Origin: Erinaceus europaeus
Taxonomy: Eukaryota > Chordata > Mammalia > Eulipotyphla > Erinaceidae
Length of the DNA: 64,000 nucleotides
Direction: 5' to 3'
Assembly (NCBI RefSeq): GCF_950295315.1
Contig: NC_080164.1
Span: forward strand, 111,558,447 to 111,622,446
The translations under genes were made by a program, and so were the position numbers. The notes beneath the pieces were generated by a model that searched no databases, had not been told where the DNA came from, and saw only the letters and a list, made by a program, of their open reading frames with translations. Below, in pieces: positions 45,401 through 58,063 of this stretch (its first letter is position 1; each line of letters begins with the position of its first letter).

Positions 45401-46029
45401 TCTTCTCCTCTGAGGGGTCCCTTGAGGAGAACCTAGACTGAACCTTCCCAGCTGGGGCTGGAGGAGGAAGCCCTGGGTCAGAGGTGGTGATGGAGCCTGA
45501 GTAGAGTCTGAGCTCTCCAGCTTCCAGATGGTCACCTTTCAGCAGAACCTGGAGGACTAACAACTCCCTGACCATACCTCCTGTGAACCCCAGAAGACAA
45601 AAACTCAACCCCCAGCATGGCCTGATCCCATAGGAGGCTCATGTCAACACAAAAAGGTCCATAAATGTTCAACATTCTAGAACCTCACGTCAAACAATAG
45701 GAGGGCTCAGAATCCCAGGACAGCTAAGATTCCAGGGATGGTTGACATGTCCAAGGAGGGTTCAGATTCCCAGGATGACTCAAATCTTCTGCAAACTGCC
45801 CAGGATGAAGGCTCAACCCCTGAGCCAACACTCAACCCACCATATCTGCCTTATGCTGATCCTTATGCTGGTCCTTATGCTGGTCTTTGAGCTGCCTCTG
45901 CTCAGGTGGATTGAGGCAATCTGGGACAGGTTTTTTTTACCCTGCTCTGCTTCATTATTAATATTATATAAAGGTTTATCTCTCCCCACCCCTCCTTTAG
46001 GTTGAGCAGAATTAACTCAGTATATTTTC
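45401..46029. other. Flank of second relic with a 12-bp tandem repeat
   Basis: A 12-bp unit CCTTATGCTG(A/G)T is repeated about three times at 45849-45888. An 87-codon frame at 45742-46005 includes it (encoding LILMLVLMLV) but has no other support. Confidence 0.5.
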
Positions 46030-46466
46030 CATTGCTAGTGGACTGGGTGTATTATCCACTGTGAAAGGAATTTGTTTTACTACTTTACCACTACCTCCTC
46101 TACCCACTCTCGCCTTCTCCCTCCTCCTAGCTAATTAAAAAATAAAAAATAATTAAATAATTAATTTTAAAAACTTTCCTTTCACTGATCCTTTACTATA
46201 GTTCTTATCTCTTTTTTTCTTCTCTCTCTCTTGTTTTTCTTGCCTTTTTTTTCTTGTATTCCTTTCTTCCTTCCTCCTTCTTTGGCTTTCTGAATTCACT
46301 GATACTCCTTTGTGAATTATTTTTTGGAAGAAACCTGACTCAGACTGGACTCTCTATGTGTGTATCTCTGCTCTACTTCCCTTTCTCCTCTTCCCTTTCT
46401 CTGTCATAAAGGTATTTATTACAGTGTTGCTTGTACTCAAAACACAAAGACTGAGGAATAACAGAA

Positions 46467-47409
46467 CATAAAAATAAGAAACACATTAATAAAAAAAAAG
46501 GTTAGATCAAGAGCAAATAAAACTTCCACTACAATGAATGAAGACAAGAGCTGAGAAGAAACTATAAATCAGCCATAAGTAACCATAGATAAGAAAAGTA
46601 TGCAAGCAATAATAAAATTATTAATCACAGAAATGAAAACTACTTTGGAGGAAAGGAATGGCAGTTTTAGGGAAACAACAGTTGAGACCCCAAAGGAAAA
46701 TACTGTTTATCTTGAGGCAATTAGAGAACTGAAAGCTGAAATAGCTGAACTGAGGAAAGAAGCTGGGGAAAGGGAAAGCAGACTAACAGAAGCAGAAAAC
46801 AGAATTAGACAGAGAATGAGTTAGAGAAAACTAAGAAAGAGGTAAAAGAGCTCAAAAAGAGATTGAGAGACACTTAAAAGAACAACAGAGACATATGGGA
46901 TGATCTCAAAAGAAGTAACATTCATATAATTGGCCTGATAGAGGAAGAAATAGAGGAAAGGGAAGGAAACATTCTAGAGGAAATTAGAGAAGAAAACTTC
47001 TCAGACCTGAACAACAGAAAGGACATTAAGATTCAAGAGGCCCAGAGATTCCCAAACAGAATCAACCCAGACCTGAAGACACCAAGACACATCATAGTCA
47101 CAATGAGAAGAAGTAAGGATGAAGAAAGGATCCTAAAGGCTGCAAGAGAAAAACAAAAAGTCACATACAGGGGAAAACCCATAGGACTTCTCCACTCAAA
47201 CTCTCAAAGCCAGAAGAGAATGGCAAGATAACTATCGAGCCCTAAATGAAAAAGGGTTTCAACCAAGGATAACATATCCTGCTAGACTTTCATTCAAACT
47301 AGATGAAGGGATCAAAACCTTCTTAGACAAACAAGTTAAAGAAAGCAACCATCACCAAACTGACCTTGAAAGAGGTTCTAAAAGATCTCTTATAAACAAG
47401 AACTTATAA
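46467..47409 (+). pseudogene. LINE-1 ORF1 (RNA-binding protein) relic, copy 1
   Basis: ORF1p is a trimeric nucleic-acid chaperone needed for LINE-1 movement. The frame at 46600-46824 shows a heptad-rich coiled-coil stretch (AEIAELRKEAGERESRLTEA). Downstream DNA keeps NRKDIKIQEAQRFPNRINPD-type RRM sequence (from about 47015) in shifted frames. The start codon position reads ATA (46468), and there are several frameshifts, so no full protein can be made. Confidence 0.85.
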
Positions 47410-47449
47410 TACTTGCCATATATCAGAGCAAATAAAAATTTGTTGAACA

Positions 47450-50400
47450 ATGGCACTACAGTACATTAAGTCCATAATATCAATAAATGTCAATGGCTTA
47501 AACTCACCCATCAAAAGGCACAGAGTAGGAGGATGGATCAGAAAACATAAACCAACCATATGTTACTTGCAAGAATCCCATCTGACAAAACAAGATAAAC
47601 ACAGACTTAAAGTGAAAGGATGGAAACTATCATACAGGGTAAGGGACCACAAAAAAAAAAAAATCTGGAACAGCCATTCTTATCTCTGTCACAATAGATT
47701 TTAAATTAAATAATGTAATAAAAGATAGGCAAGGACATTACATAATGATTAGAGGGTCAATCAGCCAAGAAGACTTAACAATTATTAACATCTATGCACC
47801 CAATGAGGGACCATCTAAATACATCAAAAACCTACTGAAAGAACTTCAAAAATACATCAATAGTAATACAATGATAGTGGGAGATTTTAACACCATGCTC
47901 TCACATTTAGATCAACAAAGCAGAAAATCAACAAAGAAACAAGAGAATTAAATGAAGAGATGGTCAGACTAGACCTCCGGGACATCTTCAGAGCCCTTCA
48001 CTCCAAAAAACTGGAATACATATTCTTCTCAAATCCACACAACATACACTCAAGGATAGACCACATGTTAGGACACAAAGACAGCATCAATAAATTCAAC
48101 AGCATTGAAATCATCCCAAGTATCTTCTCAGACCACAGTGGAATAAAACTAACATTTAACAACAAAAAGAAAATTATTAAAAGACACAGAATTTGGAAAC
48201 TAAACAGCATACTCCTTAACAACCACTGGGTCAGAGAGTCACTGAAGCAGGAAATTCAAATTTTCTTGGAAACAAATGAAAGTGAAGACACAACCTATCA
48301 AAATATTTGGGACACAGCTAAAGCACTATTGAGAGGGAAACTCATAGCCATACAATCACATATTAAACAACAAGAAAAAGCTCAAATAAACGACCTTACT
48401 GCACACCTCAAGGACTTAGAGGAAGAGGAACAAAGGAACCCAAAAGCAACCAGAAGGATAGAAATCACTAAAATTAGAGAAGAAATAAAAAACATAGAAA
48501 ATAAGAGAACCATACAGAAGATCCATGAAGCCAAATGTTGGTTCTTTGAAAGATTAAACAAAATTGACAAACACCTAGCAGACTCACTAAACAAAAAATG
48601 GAGAAGTCTCAGATTCATAGAATTGCAAAGGATAGAGGAGATATCACAACTGACACCACAGAAATCCAGAAAATCATACAAAACTTCTAGGAAGAACTAT
48701 ACGCCACCAAGCTGGAAAATCTGGAAGAAATGGAAGATTTCCTAGAAGCATATGCCCTATCAAAACTGAACCAAGAAGAACTAGAAAACCTAAATGAACC
48801 AATCAAAGACAAAGAAATCAAAACTGTTAAGAATCTCCCTAACAACAAAAGTCCTGGACCAGATGGCTTCACAAACAAATTCTATAAAACCTTCAGGAAA
48901 CAGTTAGTACCCATTCTACTAAAGCTTTTCCATAATATTGAAGAACCAGGAACACTCCCTTCCACCTTCTATGAAGCCAAAATCACCCTGATACCAAAAG
49001 CAGATAGTGACACAAGAAAAAAAGGAAAACTACAGACCAATATCTCTGATGAACATAGATGTGAAAATATTAAACAAGATCTTGACCAACCAGATACAGC
49101 AGCATATCAAAAAGACTGTTCATCATGACCAAGTGGATTTATCCCAAGAATGCAAGGTTGGTTCAAAATACATAAGTCAATCAATGTTACTCACCACATC
49201 AATAAGAGCAAAGTCAAAAACCACATGATTATCTCAATAGATTCAGAGAAAGACTTTGACAAAATCCAACACCCATTAATGCTCAAAACCGTACAAAATT
49301 GGGAATAGATGGGAAATTCCTCAAGATAGTGGTATCCATATATAGCACACCTACAGCCAACACCATACTCTATGGACATAAGCTAAAAGCATTCCCCCTC
49401 AGATCGGGGACTAGACAGGGCTGTGCACTGTCACCATTACTCTTCAACATAGTGTTGGAAGTTCTTGCTATAGCAATCAGGCAAGAGAAAGAAATCAAAG
49501 GAATACAGATTCGAAGGGAAGAAGTCAAGCTCTCACTATTTGCAGATGATATGATAGTATACATAGAAAAACCTAAAGAACCCAGCAGAAAACTACTGGA
49601 AGTTATTAGGCAATATAGCAAGGTGTGAGGCTACAAAATCAATGTACAAAAATCAGTGGCATTTCTCTATGCAAACACTAAATCTGAAGAAGAAGACATC
49701 CAGAAATTACTCCCATTCACTCTTACAGCAAAATCAATAAAATACCTAGGAATAAAGTTCACCAAAGAAGTGAAAGACTTGTATACTGAAAACTATGAGT
49801 CACTCTTCAAGGATAGAAACAGATACCAAGAAATTGAAAGACATCCCATGCTCATGGATCAGAAGAATAAATATCATCAAAATGAATATTCTCCCCAGAG
49901 CCAGATACAAATTTAAAGTGATACCCATCAAAGTTCCACCAAGCTTCTTTAAGAGAATAGAACAAAAACTACAATCATTTATCTGGAACCAAAAAACACC
50001 TAGAATTGCCAAAACAATCCTGTATAAAAGAAACAGAAATGGAGGCATTACACCACCAGATCTCTATATTATAGAGCTATATTATATAATATAGCTATAT
50101 TATAAGCTATAATATAAGCTTATAATATAGCTATATTATATAATATAGCTATATTATAAGCTATATTATAAAGCCATCATAATCAAAACAGCATGGTACT
50201 GGAACAAAAATAGGCATACAGACAAGTGGAACAGAATTGAAAGCCCATAATTAAACCCCCACACCTACGGACATCTAATCTTTGATAAAGGGGCCCAAAG
50301 TATTAAATGGAAGAAGGAGGCTCTCTTCAGTAAATGGTGCTGCAAAAACTGTGTTGTAACATGCACAAGAATGAAACTGAACCACTTTATCTCACCAGAA

Positions 50401-51351
50401 ACAAAATTCAACTCCAAATGGATTGAAGACCTGGATGTTAGACCAGAAGCAATCAAATACTAAGAGGAAAACATTGGTAAAACACTTTCCCACCTCAAGG
50501 ACATCTTTGATGATACAAACCCAATTGCAAAGGAGACTAAAGCAGAAACAAACCAATGGGACTATATCAAATTGAAAAGCTTCTGCACAACCAAAAAAAA
50601 GACTATCACAAAAACAAAGAGACCCCTCACAGAATGGGAGAAGGTCTTCACATGCCAAACATCAGACAAGAGAATAATCACCAAAATATACAAAGAGCTC
50701 AGCAAACTTAGCACCAAAAAAGCAAATGACCCCATTCAAAAATGGGCAGAGGATATGAACAAAACATTCACCTCAGAGGAGATCCAAAAGGCTAACAAAC
50801 ATATGAAAAACGTTCCAGGTCACTGATTGTCAGAGAGATGCAAATAAAGACAACATTGAGATACCACCTCACTCCTGTGAGGTTGGCATACATCAAAAAG
50901 GACAGCAGCAACAAATGCTGGAGAGGCTGTGGGGACAGAGGAACCCTTTTGCACTGCTGGTGGGAATGTAAATTGGTCCAACCTCTGTGGAGAGCTGTCT
51001 GGAGAACTCTCACAAGGCTAGACATGGACCTTCCATATGATCCAGTAATTCCTCTCCTGGGGATATACCCCAAGGACTTCATAACACCCAACCAAAAAGA
51101 TGTGTGTACTCCTGATAGCAGCACCATTCATAATAGCTAAAACCTGGAAGCAACCCAGGTGCTTAACAACAGATGAGTGGCTGAGAAAACTGTGGTATAT
51201 ATACACAATGGAATACTATGCAGCTACTAAGAACAATGAACTCAACTTCTCTGATCCTTCTTGGTCAGAGCTAGAAAGAATTATGCTAAGCGAGTTAAGT
51301 CAGAAAGATAAAGATGAGTATGGGATGATCCCACTCATCAACAGAAGTTGA
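47450..51351 (+). pseudogene. LINE-1 ORF2 (endonuclease/reverse transcriptase) relic, copy 1
   Basis: It begins with ATG at 47450 (MALQYIKSIISINVNGLNSP). Endonuclease landmarks are NVNGLNSP and CYLQESHL, with catalytic N and E. The later frames keep palm motif A (IDSEKDFD), motif B ([11 protein letters not shown]) and motif C ([11 protein letters not shown]) near 49530-49560, and a C-terminal zinc knuckle C-X3-C-X7-H-X4-C at about 50916-50969. The end reads DKDEYGMIPLINRS and a stop at 51349-51351. The sequence passes through at least eight frame changes or stops and a palindromic AT insertion at 50069-50170, so it is dead. The length is about 3.9 kb, near the usual ORF2 size. Confidence 0.92.
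50065..50172. repeat. Palindromic AT-rich expansion inside ORF2
   Basis: A TATAATATAGCTATATTATA-like unit, itself self-complementary, is repeated several times with AAGCTATA linkers between CTCTATATTATAG and AAGCCATCATAATC. Other ORF2 copies (for example 57465-57485) have only one TATATTATAAGG there, so about 95 bp was added by local expansion. Confidence 0.9.
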
Positions 51352-52560
51352 GAAAGATCAGAAAGGGAAAGTAAAGTCAGGATCTGACTAAATTGAAAGT
51401 AGGGCACCAAAATAAAAACCCTGTGGTGAGCAGGAGGGTGGATATGCGGCTTCCTGGGCACGCAGTGGGGTAGGGGTGGGAGTGGGTGGGTGGGATGGGA
51501 CACAAACTTTTGGTGATGGGAATGGTGTTATGTATACACCTATTAAATTGTAGTCATATAAATCATTATTTAATTAATATGAGAGGGGGTAAAATTGATT
51601 GTATGTCTAACAAAGGGACTTTTCAAAGTTAATCCAGTTACCAAATAATGTGATGATAACAGTAACTATCCATTGTCTTCTTGAACCCTAAGATAGCAGG
51701 AAGCTCACATTTCCACTCTAGAGCCTAAACTTCCCCCAGTCCTGGGACCCTAGTGTAGGGCCCACTTTCCCATATGCTTCTCCCAATTCTTATCAAATAA
51801 TATTGCATCTGCTGATTGCAACCTAATCAATGCAATGAGTGCCACCACAGCATGCTTCACTTCAGACTGTGTCCAGAGACTTCAGCTGTGGAATGACAAC
51901 CCTTCAGCTTCATCACTCAGGGGAGTCCTTTCCATTCATAGTATTCTCTAATTCCATTCCAGGTGGTTCACTTGCTAATAAAGTCCCAAAACCTAGATAT
52001 AGACCAGGGTCCAGGAGATAGAGCATATGTTCGAGCACATGTATCCATAAACTAGGGCAAATATATACCTGAAAGTAGTAGTACACTAGAGTATGTAGTG
52101 AGTACCCCCAACACTTCATCTTCACTATTCCAACCTTTGGGTCCATGATTCTTCAACAATTTGTTTGGCTTTGTATGTTAACTCTCTTTTCAGCCACCAG
52201 GTTCCAGATGCCATCAGGATGCCAGCCAGGTTTCCCTGGACTGAAGACCCCACCAATGCATCCTGGAGCTCAGCTTCCCCAGAGACTAACTCAACTAGGG
52301 AAAGAGAGAGGCAGGCTGGGAGTATGGATCGACCAGTCAACACCCATGTTCAGTGGGGAAGCAATTACAGAAGCCAGACCTCCCACCTTTTGCAACCCAC
52401 AATGACCCTGGGTCCATGCTCCCAGAGGGATATAGAATTGGAAAGCTATCAGGGGAGGGGATAGGAAATGGAGATTGGGTGGCTGGAATTGTGTGGAGTT
52501 GTACCTCCCCCCATCCTATGATTTTGTTAATGTCTCCTTTCTTAAATAAATAAAAAAAGA
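51352..52560 (+). mobile_element. 3'UTR of LINE-1 copy 1, short form
   Basis: A G-rich block (51420-51500) follows the ORF2 stop, then the shared blocks of the long-lineage 3'UTR. The GTAGTGAGTACCCCCAACAC junction at about 52095-52115 shows that the 780-bp segment of the long form is missing. It ends TTCTTAAATAAATAAAAAAAG. Confidence 0.85.
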
Positions 52561-53075
52561 AAAGAAAAGAAAACCAGTGGGTGTTCATTTCTTATCTTTT
52601 TGCATTTTGTGCACAGAGCCATGTCTGGTCTTCCTGTCCACTCCATAAATGCATGTTAATGTGCCCTGAGGCATTTACTTCAGAGAAGAGGCCCCCAAAG
52701 AAATGGGTAAATAGAAACAAAATCCAAAAGAAAAAGAAAGAGAAAGGAAAAAATGGAAAGCAAGCATTTTCCTACTCATGACCTACAGTGACGCAGAGGT
52801 TATATAGGCTCCTAAGCTGGATATGGGCCCAAGATCACATCAAATCAATGGGGTTTACAGTTAACAATATTTATACCCCCTTCCCATATTAGGGAGCTAC
52901 TCTCTTCCCTGATCCAGCTTTCTGGTTCTTTTCCAGCCAGGACATCATCTACCCAGGCAATATCTTGGATCCACCTACATATCAGATTTCAGGGTCAGGG
53001 GGGAAAAAAACCCCAGTATAGCCACAGGCCTAAAATATGCCTACTAGCTATCTAAAAAATGGAGGACTTGGATAT
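52561..53075 (+). mobile_element. Short unique stretch then a LINE-1 3'UTR fragment
   Basis: About 52575-52775 shows nothing recognised. About 52776-53068 is an internal piece of the long-form 3'UTR (GACGCAGAGGTTATATAGGC, TTTACAGTTAACAATATTTA, CTATCTAAAAAATGGAGGAC), collinear with 59445-59770 and ending a few bases before the 5' start of LINE-1 copy 2. Confidence 0.75.
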
Positions 53076-54208
53076 TGGGGGGGCGGAGCCAAGATGGCAC
53101 CTTTGAAGCTGCAGTGAGCTCCATGAGGCAGCAGCTTGCAACCTGGGATCCTCAGCTGCATAGGGTAGGTACTGTGCTGTCTGTAGGAGAGTGAACATGG
53201 GCTGGTCAGAGAGACACCAAAATAGAGTCCCATAACTCTCTCTTGGGCTGACAAATGGAGGTCAGTGGGACAAAGTTAAATACTTTAATTATTTCTGTGC
53301 TCACCCACCCATACCCCAGTGTCATCCCCCAGGGAAAGCACAGCATCTCCTAGCAGGCTCCCTGCTAAGCTATTGTCTTTACCATGATTCCTGGCTCACC
53401 AGGGGTGTCATTCCAAGCCTCTTCCTTTCACATCTCTTTTTCTTTTTTTTTTTTTTACATGACTGGAGCTTTATTTGAGTGACGAAATACCTAAGCAATC
53501 AGAACCTCTTCCCTGCATGGGAAAGACTATCTGGAGGGCTTTTTTTTTTTTTTTTTTTCAATAATTCTTTTAATTGGCTGTGTTTTCTCAGATGACCTGC
53601 AGCCAACCGTTGTTTTTTCCATTGCTAGGTGACTGGGTGTCCTACCTGTTGTGAATGGAACTTGTTTCTCTCTACCTCTACTCTCCACTCTCCTTTTCCC
53701 CTGCTCCTAGATAATGTAAAACAAACAAACAAACAAAATTTTTCCTTTCAATGCTCTTCCTTTTTTCTTCTTTTTTCCTTCCTTCCTTCCTTTCATTTTA
53801 TTCTTTTCTTCCATCCTCCACCTTTTGTTTTCTAAATTCACTGATACTCTCATGTGAATTATTTTGGGGAAGAAATATGACTCTAATGGACTCTATGTGT
53901 GTGTTTGAGTGTCTTCTCTACTTCCCTTTCTCCACTTTCTATCTCTAGAATTTATAGTGGACAGTAGATTTGCATAATTTTCTATTCTTGCTTTCCCTTT
54001 TTTCCTGTATCTTTCTTATTCTTTTGTTTGGTTGCTATTTTTCCTTGGACTGGAGGTGTTGTTTGGCTAATGGGACTGGTTATACTGCACCAATCCTTGC
54101 CTCAGGTACTACTGCTGTTATTTCTGAGGTTGGTGACTGAACTTCTCATAAAGTTCTTTAGTATAGTGTGGCTTGTACTCAAAATACAACAACTGAAGAA
54201 CGATAGAA
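53076..54208 (+). promoter_or_regulatory. 5'UTR of LINE-1 copy 2
   Basis: About 1.1 kb with T-runs at 53440-53455 and 53541-53559. LINE-1 5'UTRs carry an internal sense promoter at the very start. The GGAGCCAAGATGG start fits that. Confidence 0.6.
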
Positions 54209-55207
54209 ATGAAAAATAAAAACCACATCAATAAAGAAAAGGCTAAATCAAGAGCAAATAAAACTGCTACCACAAGGAATCAGGACAGGAGTCCAGAAGA
54301 AATTCCAAATCAGTCAGAAGTAACCATATATAAGAAAAGTATACAAGCAATAGTAAACCTAATAATCACAGAAATTAAGACAACTATGGAGGAAAGGGCT
54401 ATCAGAAACAGGGAAACAACAGAGGATAACCATAAAGAAAATACAAGCTACCTCAAGGTAATTAGAGAAATGAAAGGTGAAATAGTTGAGCTAAAATGCT
54501 AACTAGCAGAACAAGCGAGTACTATAACTGAACTGAAGAAAGAAGCTGAGGGAATGGAAAGCAGATTAACAGAAGCAGAAAACAGGATTAGTCAGACAGA
54601 GGATGAGCTAGATGAAACTAAGACAGAGGTAAAAGAGCTCAAAAAGAGATTGAGAGACACTGAAAAGAACAAAAGAGACTATGGGGTGATCTCAAAAGAA
54701 GTAACATTCTTATAATTGGCCAACCAGAAGAAGAAAGAGAGGAAGGGGAAGTAAATATTCTAGAGGAATTAATGGAAGAAAACTTTCCAGACCTGAACAA
54801 CAGAAAGGACATAAAGATTCAAGAGGCCCAGAGATTCCCAAACAGAATCAACCCAGACCTGAAGACACCAAGACACATCATAGTTACAATATATACATCA
54901 TAGTTACAAGAATCAAGGATAAAGAACAGATCCTAAAGGCTGCAAGGGAAAAACAAAAAGTCACATACAGGGGAAATCCCATAAGACTATCAGCAGACTT
55001 CTCCACTCAAACTCTAAACCCAGAAGAGAATGGCAAGATATCTATCGAGCCCTGAATGAAAAAGGGTTTCAACCAAGGATAATATATCCTGCTAGACATT
55101 CATTCAAACTAGATGGAGGTATCAAAACCTTCTCAGACAGACAACAGTTAAATGAGGCAACCATCACCAAGCCTGCCCTGAAAGAGGTACTAAAAGTTCT
55201 CTTATAA
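54209..55207 (+). pseudogene. LINE-1 ORF1 relic, copy 2
   Basis: ATG at 54209 opens a 97-codon frame (MKNKNHINKEKAKSRANKTA) ending at a TAA near 54500. The downstream region keeps the coiled-coil, AQRFPNRINPDLKTPRHIIV and final LKVLL of ORF1p, but in other frames. The ATACATCATAGTTACA repeat near 54886-54907 is a small duplication within the RNA-binding domain. Compared with copy 1, the start codon is intact. Confidence 0.85.
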
Positions 55208-55265
55208 ACAAGAACATCACTATAATACTTGCCATATATCAGAGAAAATAAAGAATTGTTGAATA

Positions 55266-55476
55266 ATGGCACTACAGTACATTCAGTCCATAATATCAGT
55301 TAATGTCAATGGATTAAATTCATCCACTAAAAGGAACAGAGTGGGAGGATAGATCAGAAAACACAACACAACCATACGCTATTTGCAAAAATCCCACCTG
55401 ACCCAACAAGACAAACACAGACTTAAAGTGAAAGGATAGAAAACTATTTTACAGGCTATTGGACCACACACACACC

Positions 55477-55508
<32 letters not shown>

Positions 55509-58063
55509 CGGAACAGCCATTCTCATCTCTGACACAACAGACTATGCACCCAAAGAGGAACCATCTAAATACATCAAACATATTCTGAAAGAATTAAAAA
55601 ATTAAAAAATACATCAACAGTAATACAATAATAGTGGGATATTTAAAACAGAAGAACAATGGGACCCTAAAGCAACCAGAAGGACAGAAATCACTAAAAT
55701 TGGAGCAGAAAGAAACAACATCTTGGTCCAGGAGGTGGCGCAGTGGTAAAGCTTTGGTCTCTAGCACTAGGTCCTGAGTTCGATCCCCGGCAGCACAAGT
55801 GCCAGAGTGATGTCTGATTCTTTCTCTCTCCTACTATCTTTCTCATAAATAAATAAAATCTTAAAAAAAAAAGAAAAAAGAAAAAGAAATAAACAACATC
55901 AAAAATAAGAGAACCATACAAAAGATCAATGAAGCCAAATGTTGGTTCTTTGAAAAATTAATCAAGATTGACAAACCCCTAGCCAGATTCACTTAAAAAA
56001 GGGGGGAGACCCAAATAAATAGAATTGTAAAGGACAGGGGATATAGCACAACTGACACCACAGAAATCCAAAAATCATGCAAGGTGTCTATGAAGAACTA
56101 TACACTACCAAGCTAGAGAATCTGGAAGGAATGGAAGAATTCCTGAAATCATATACCCTTCCAACACTGAACCAAGAACTACAAAACCTAAATGCACCAA
56201 TCACAGACAAAGAAATTGAAACAGTTATTTCAAATCTTTCCACCAACAAAAATCCTGGAACAGATGGCTTCACAAACGAATTCTATAAAGCCTTCAGGAA
56301 ACAGCTCATACCTATACTTCTAAAGCTCTTGCACAAGATCGAAGAAACAGGAACACTACCTTCTACCTTCTATGATGCCAATATCACCTTAATACCAAAA
56401 GCAGATAGGAACACAACAAAAAAGGAAAACTACAGATTAATATCTCTGGTGAATATACATATGCCAAAATATTAAACAAGATTCGGGCCAACCAGATACA
56501 GCAGTATATCAAAAAGATTGTTCATCACAACCAAGAGGGATTTATCCCAGGAATGCAAGACTGGTTCAACATCCATAAGTCAATCAATGTCATTCACCAC
56601 ATCAATAAAAGCAAAGCCCAAAACCACATGATTATCTCAATAGATGCAGAGAAAGCCTTTGACAAAATCCAACACCCATTCATGCTCAAAACACTAAAAA
56701 ATATGGGAATAGATTGGAAATTCCTCAAGATAGTGGAATCCATATATAGCAAAACTACAGCCAACATCATTCTCAATGGACAGAAGTTGAAAGCATTCCC
56801 CCTCAGATCAGGGACTAGACAGGGCTGCCCACTATCACCATTACTCTTCAAGATAGTATTGGAAGTTCTTGCCATAGTGACCAGGCAAGGGAAAGAAATC
56901 AAAGGAATACAGATTGGAAGGGAAGAAGTCAAGCTCTCACTATTTGCAGATGATATGATAGTATACATAGCAAAACCTAAAGAATCCAGCAGAAAACTAC
57001 TGGAAGTTATTAGGCAATATAGCAAGGTGTCAGGCTACAAAATCAATGTACAAAAATCAGTAGCATTTCTTTATGCAAACACTAAATCTGAAGAAGACAT
57101 CCAGAAATCACTCCCATTCACTCTTGCAGCAAAATCAATAAAATACCTAGGAGTAAACCTGACTAAAGAAGTAAAAGACTTGTATACTGAAAACTGTGTC
57201 ACTATTCAAGGAAATAGAAAATGATACCAAGAAATAGAAAGACATCCTATGCTCATGGATTGGAGAATTAATATCATCAAAACGAATATTCTCCCCAAAG
57301 CCATATACAAATTTAGTGCAATACCCATAAAAGTTCCACCAAGCTTATTTAAGAGACTATAACATTAACTGCAATCACTTATCTGAAACCACAGAACACC
57401 TGGAATTGCCAAAGAAATCTTGAAGAATAGAAATAGAAATGGAGACATCACACTCCCAGATCTCAAACTATATTATAAGGCCATCATGATAAAAACAGCC
57501 TGGTACTGGAACAAATATAGGCACACAGACCAGTTGAACAGAATTGAAAGCCCAGAACTAAATCCCCACACTATGGACATCTAATATTTGATAAGGGGGC
57601 CCAAAGTATTAAATGGAGAAAGGAAGCTCTTTTCAATAAATGGTGCTGGGAAACCTGGGTTGAAACATGCAGAGGAATGAAACTAACCCACCTCTGGAGA
57701 GCAGTCTGGAGAACTCTCACAAGGCTAGACATGGACCTACCAGCTGACCCAGTAATTCCTTTCTTGGGGATATACTCCAAGGACTCCATCACACCCAAAC
57801 AAAAAGAGATGTGTACACCTATGTTCATAGCAGCACAATTCATAATAGCTAAAACCTGAAAGCAACCCACATGCCCTACAACAGATGAGTGGCTGAGAAA
57901 GCTGCAGTATGTATACACAATGGAATACTATGCAGCTATTAAGAACAATGAACCCACCTTCTCTGACCCATCTTGGATGGAGCTAGAAGGAATTATGTTA
58001 AGTGATCTAAGTCAGAAAGATAAAGGTTAGTATGGGATGATCCCACTCATCAACAGAAGCTGA
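55266..58063 (+). pseudogene. LINE-1 ORF2 relic with three deletions, copy 2
   Basis: It starts MALQYIQSIISVNVNGLNS at 55266. The endonuclease part is broken by a stop, a long A-run (about 55478-55505) and deletions. The reverse transcriptase is the best preserved part: a 223-codon frame at 56553-57224 holds [11 protein letters not shown] (motif A), [11 protein letters not shown] (motif B) and [11 protein letters not shown] (motif C). The zinc-knuckle region was lost in the deletion near 57690. It ends with sequence parallel to PLINRS near 58063. It cannot encode a working protein. Confidence 0.92.
55723..55890 (+). repeat. SINE-A inserted in LINE-1 ORF2
   Basis: GGTCCAGGAGGTGGCGCAGT head, GAGTTCGATCCCCGGCAGC B-box region, and AATAAATAAAATCTT plus A/G-rich tail. 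Direct repeats AAACAACATC at 55713-55722 and 55891-55900 mark the insertion site. It is a young copy with an intact A box (GTGGCGCAGTGG) and B box. Confidence 0.95.

Larger units (their letters stand above)
46030..52560 (+). mobile_element. LINE-1 copy 1 (5'-truncated, 6.5 kb)
   Basis: Starts within the 5'UTR (CCATTGCTAGTGGACTGGGT corresponds to 53618-53638 of copy 2), then carries ORF1, ORF2 and a short-form 3'UTR ending AATAAATAAAAAAAG. It lacks about the first 550 bp of the 5'UTR. Both ORFs are broken by many frame changes. No convincing target-site duplication was found. Confidence 0.9.
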
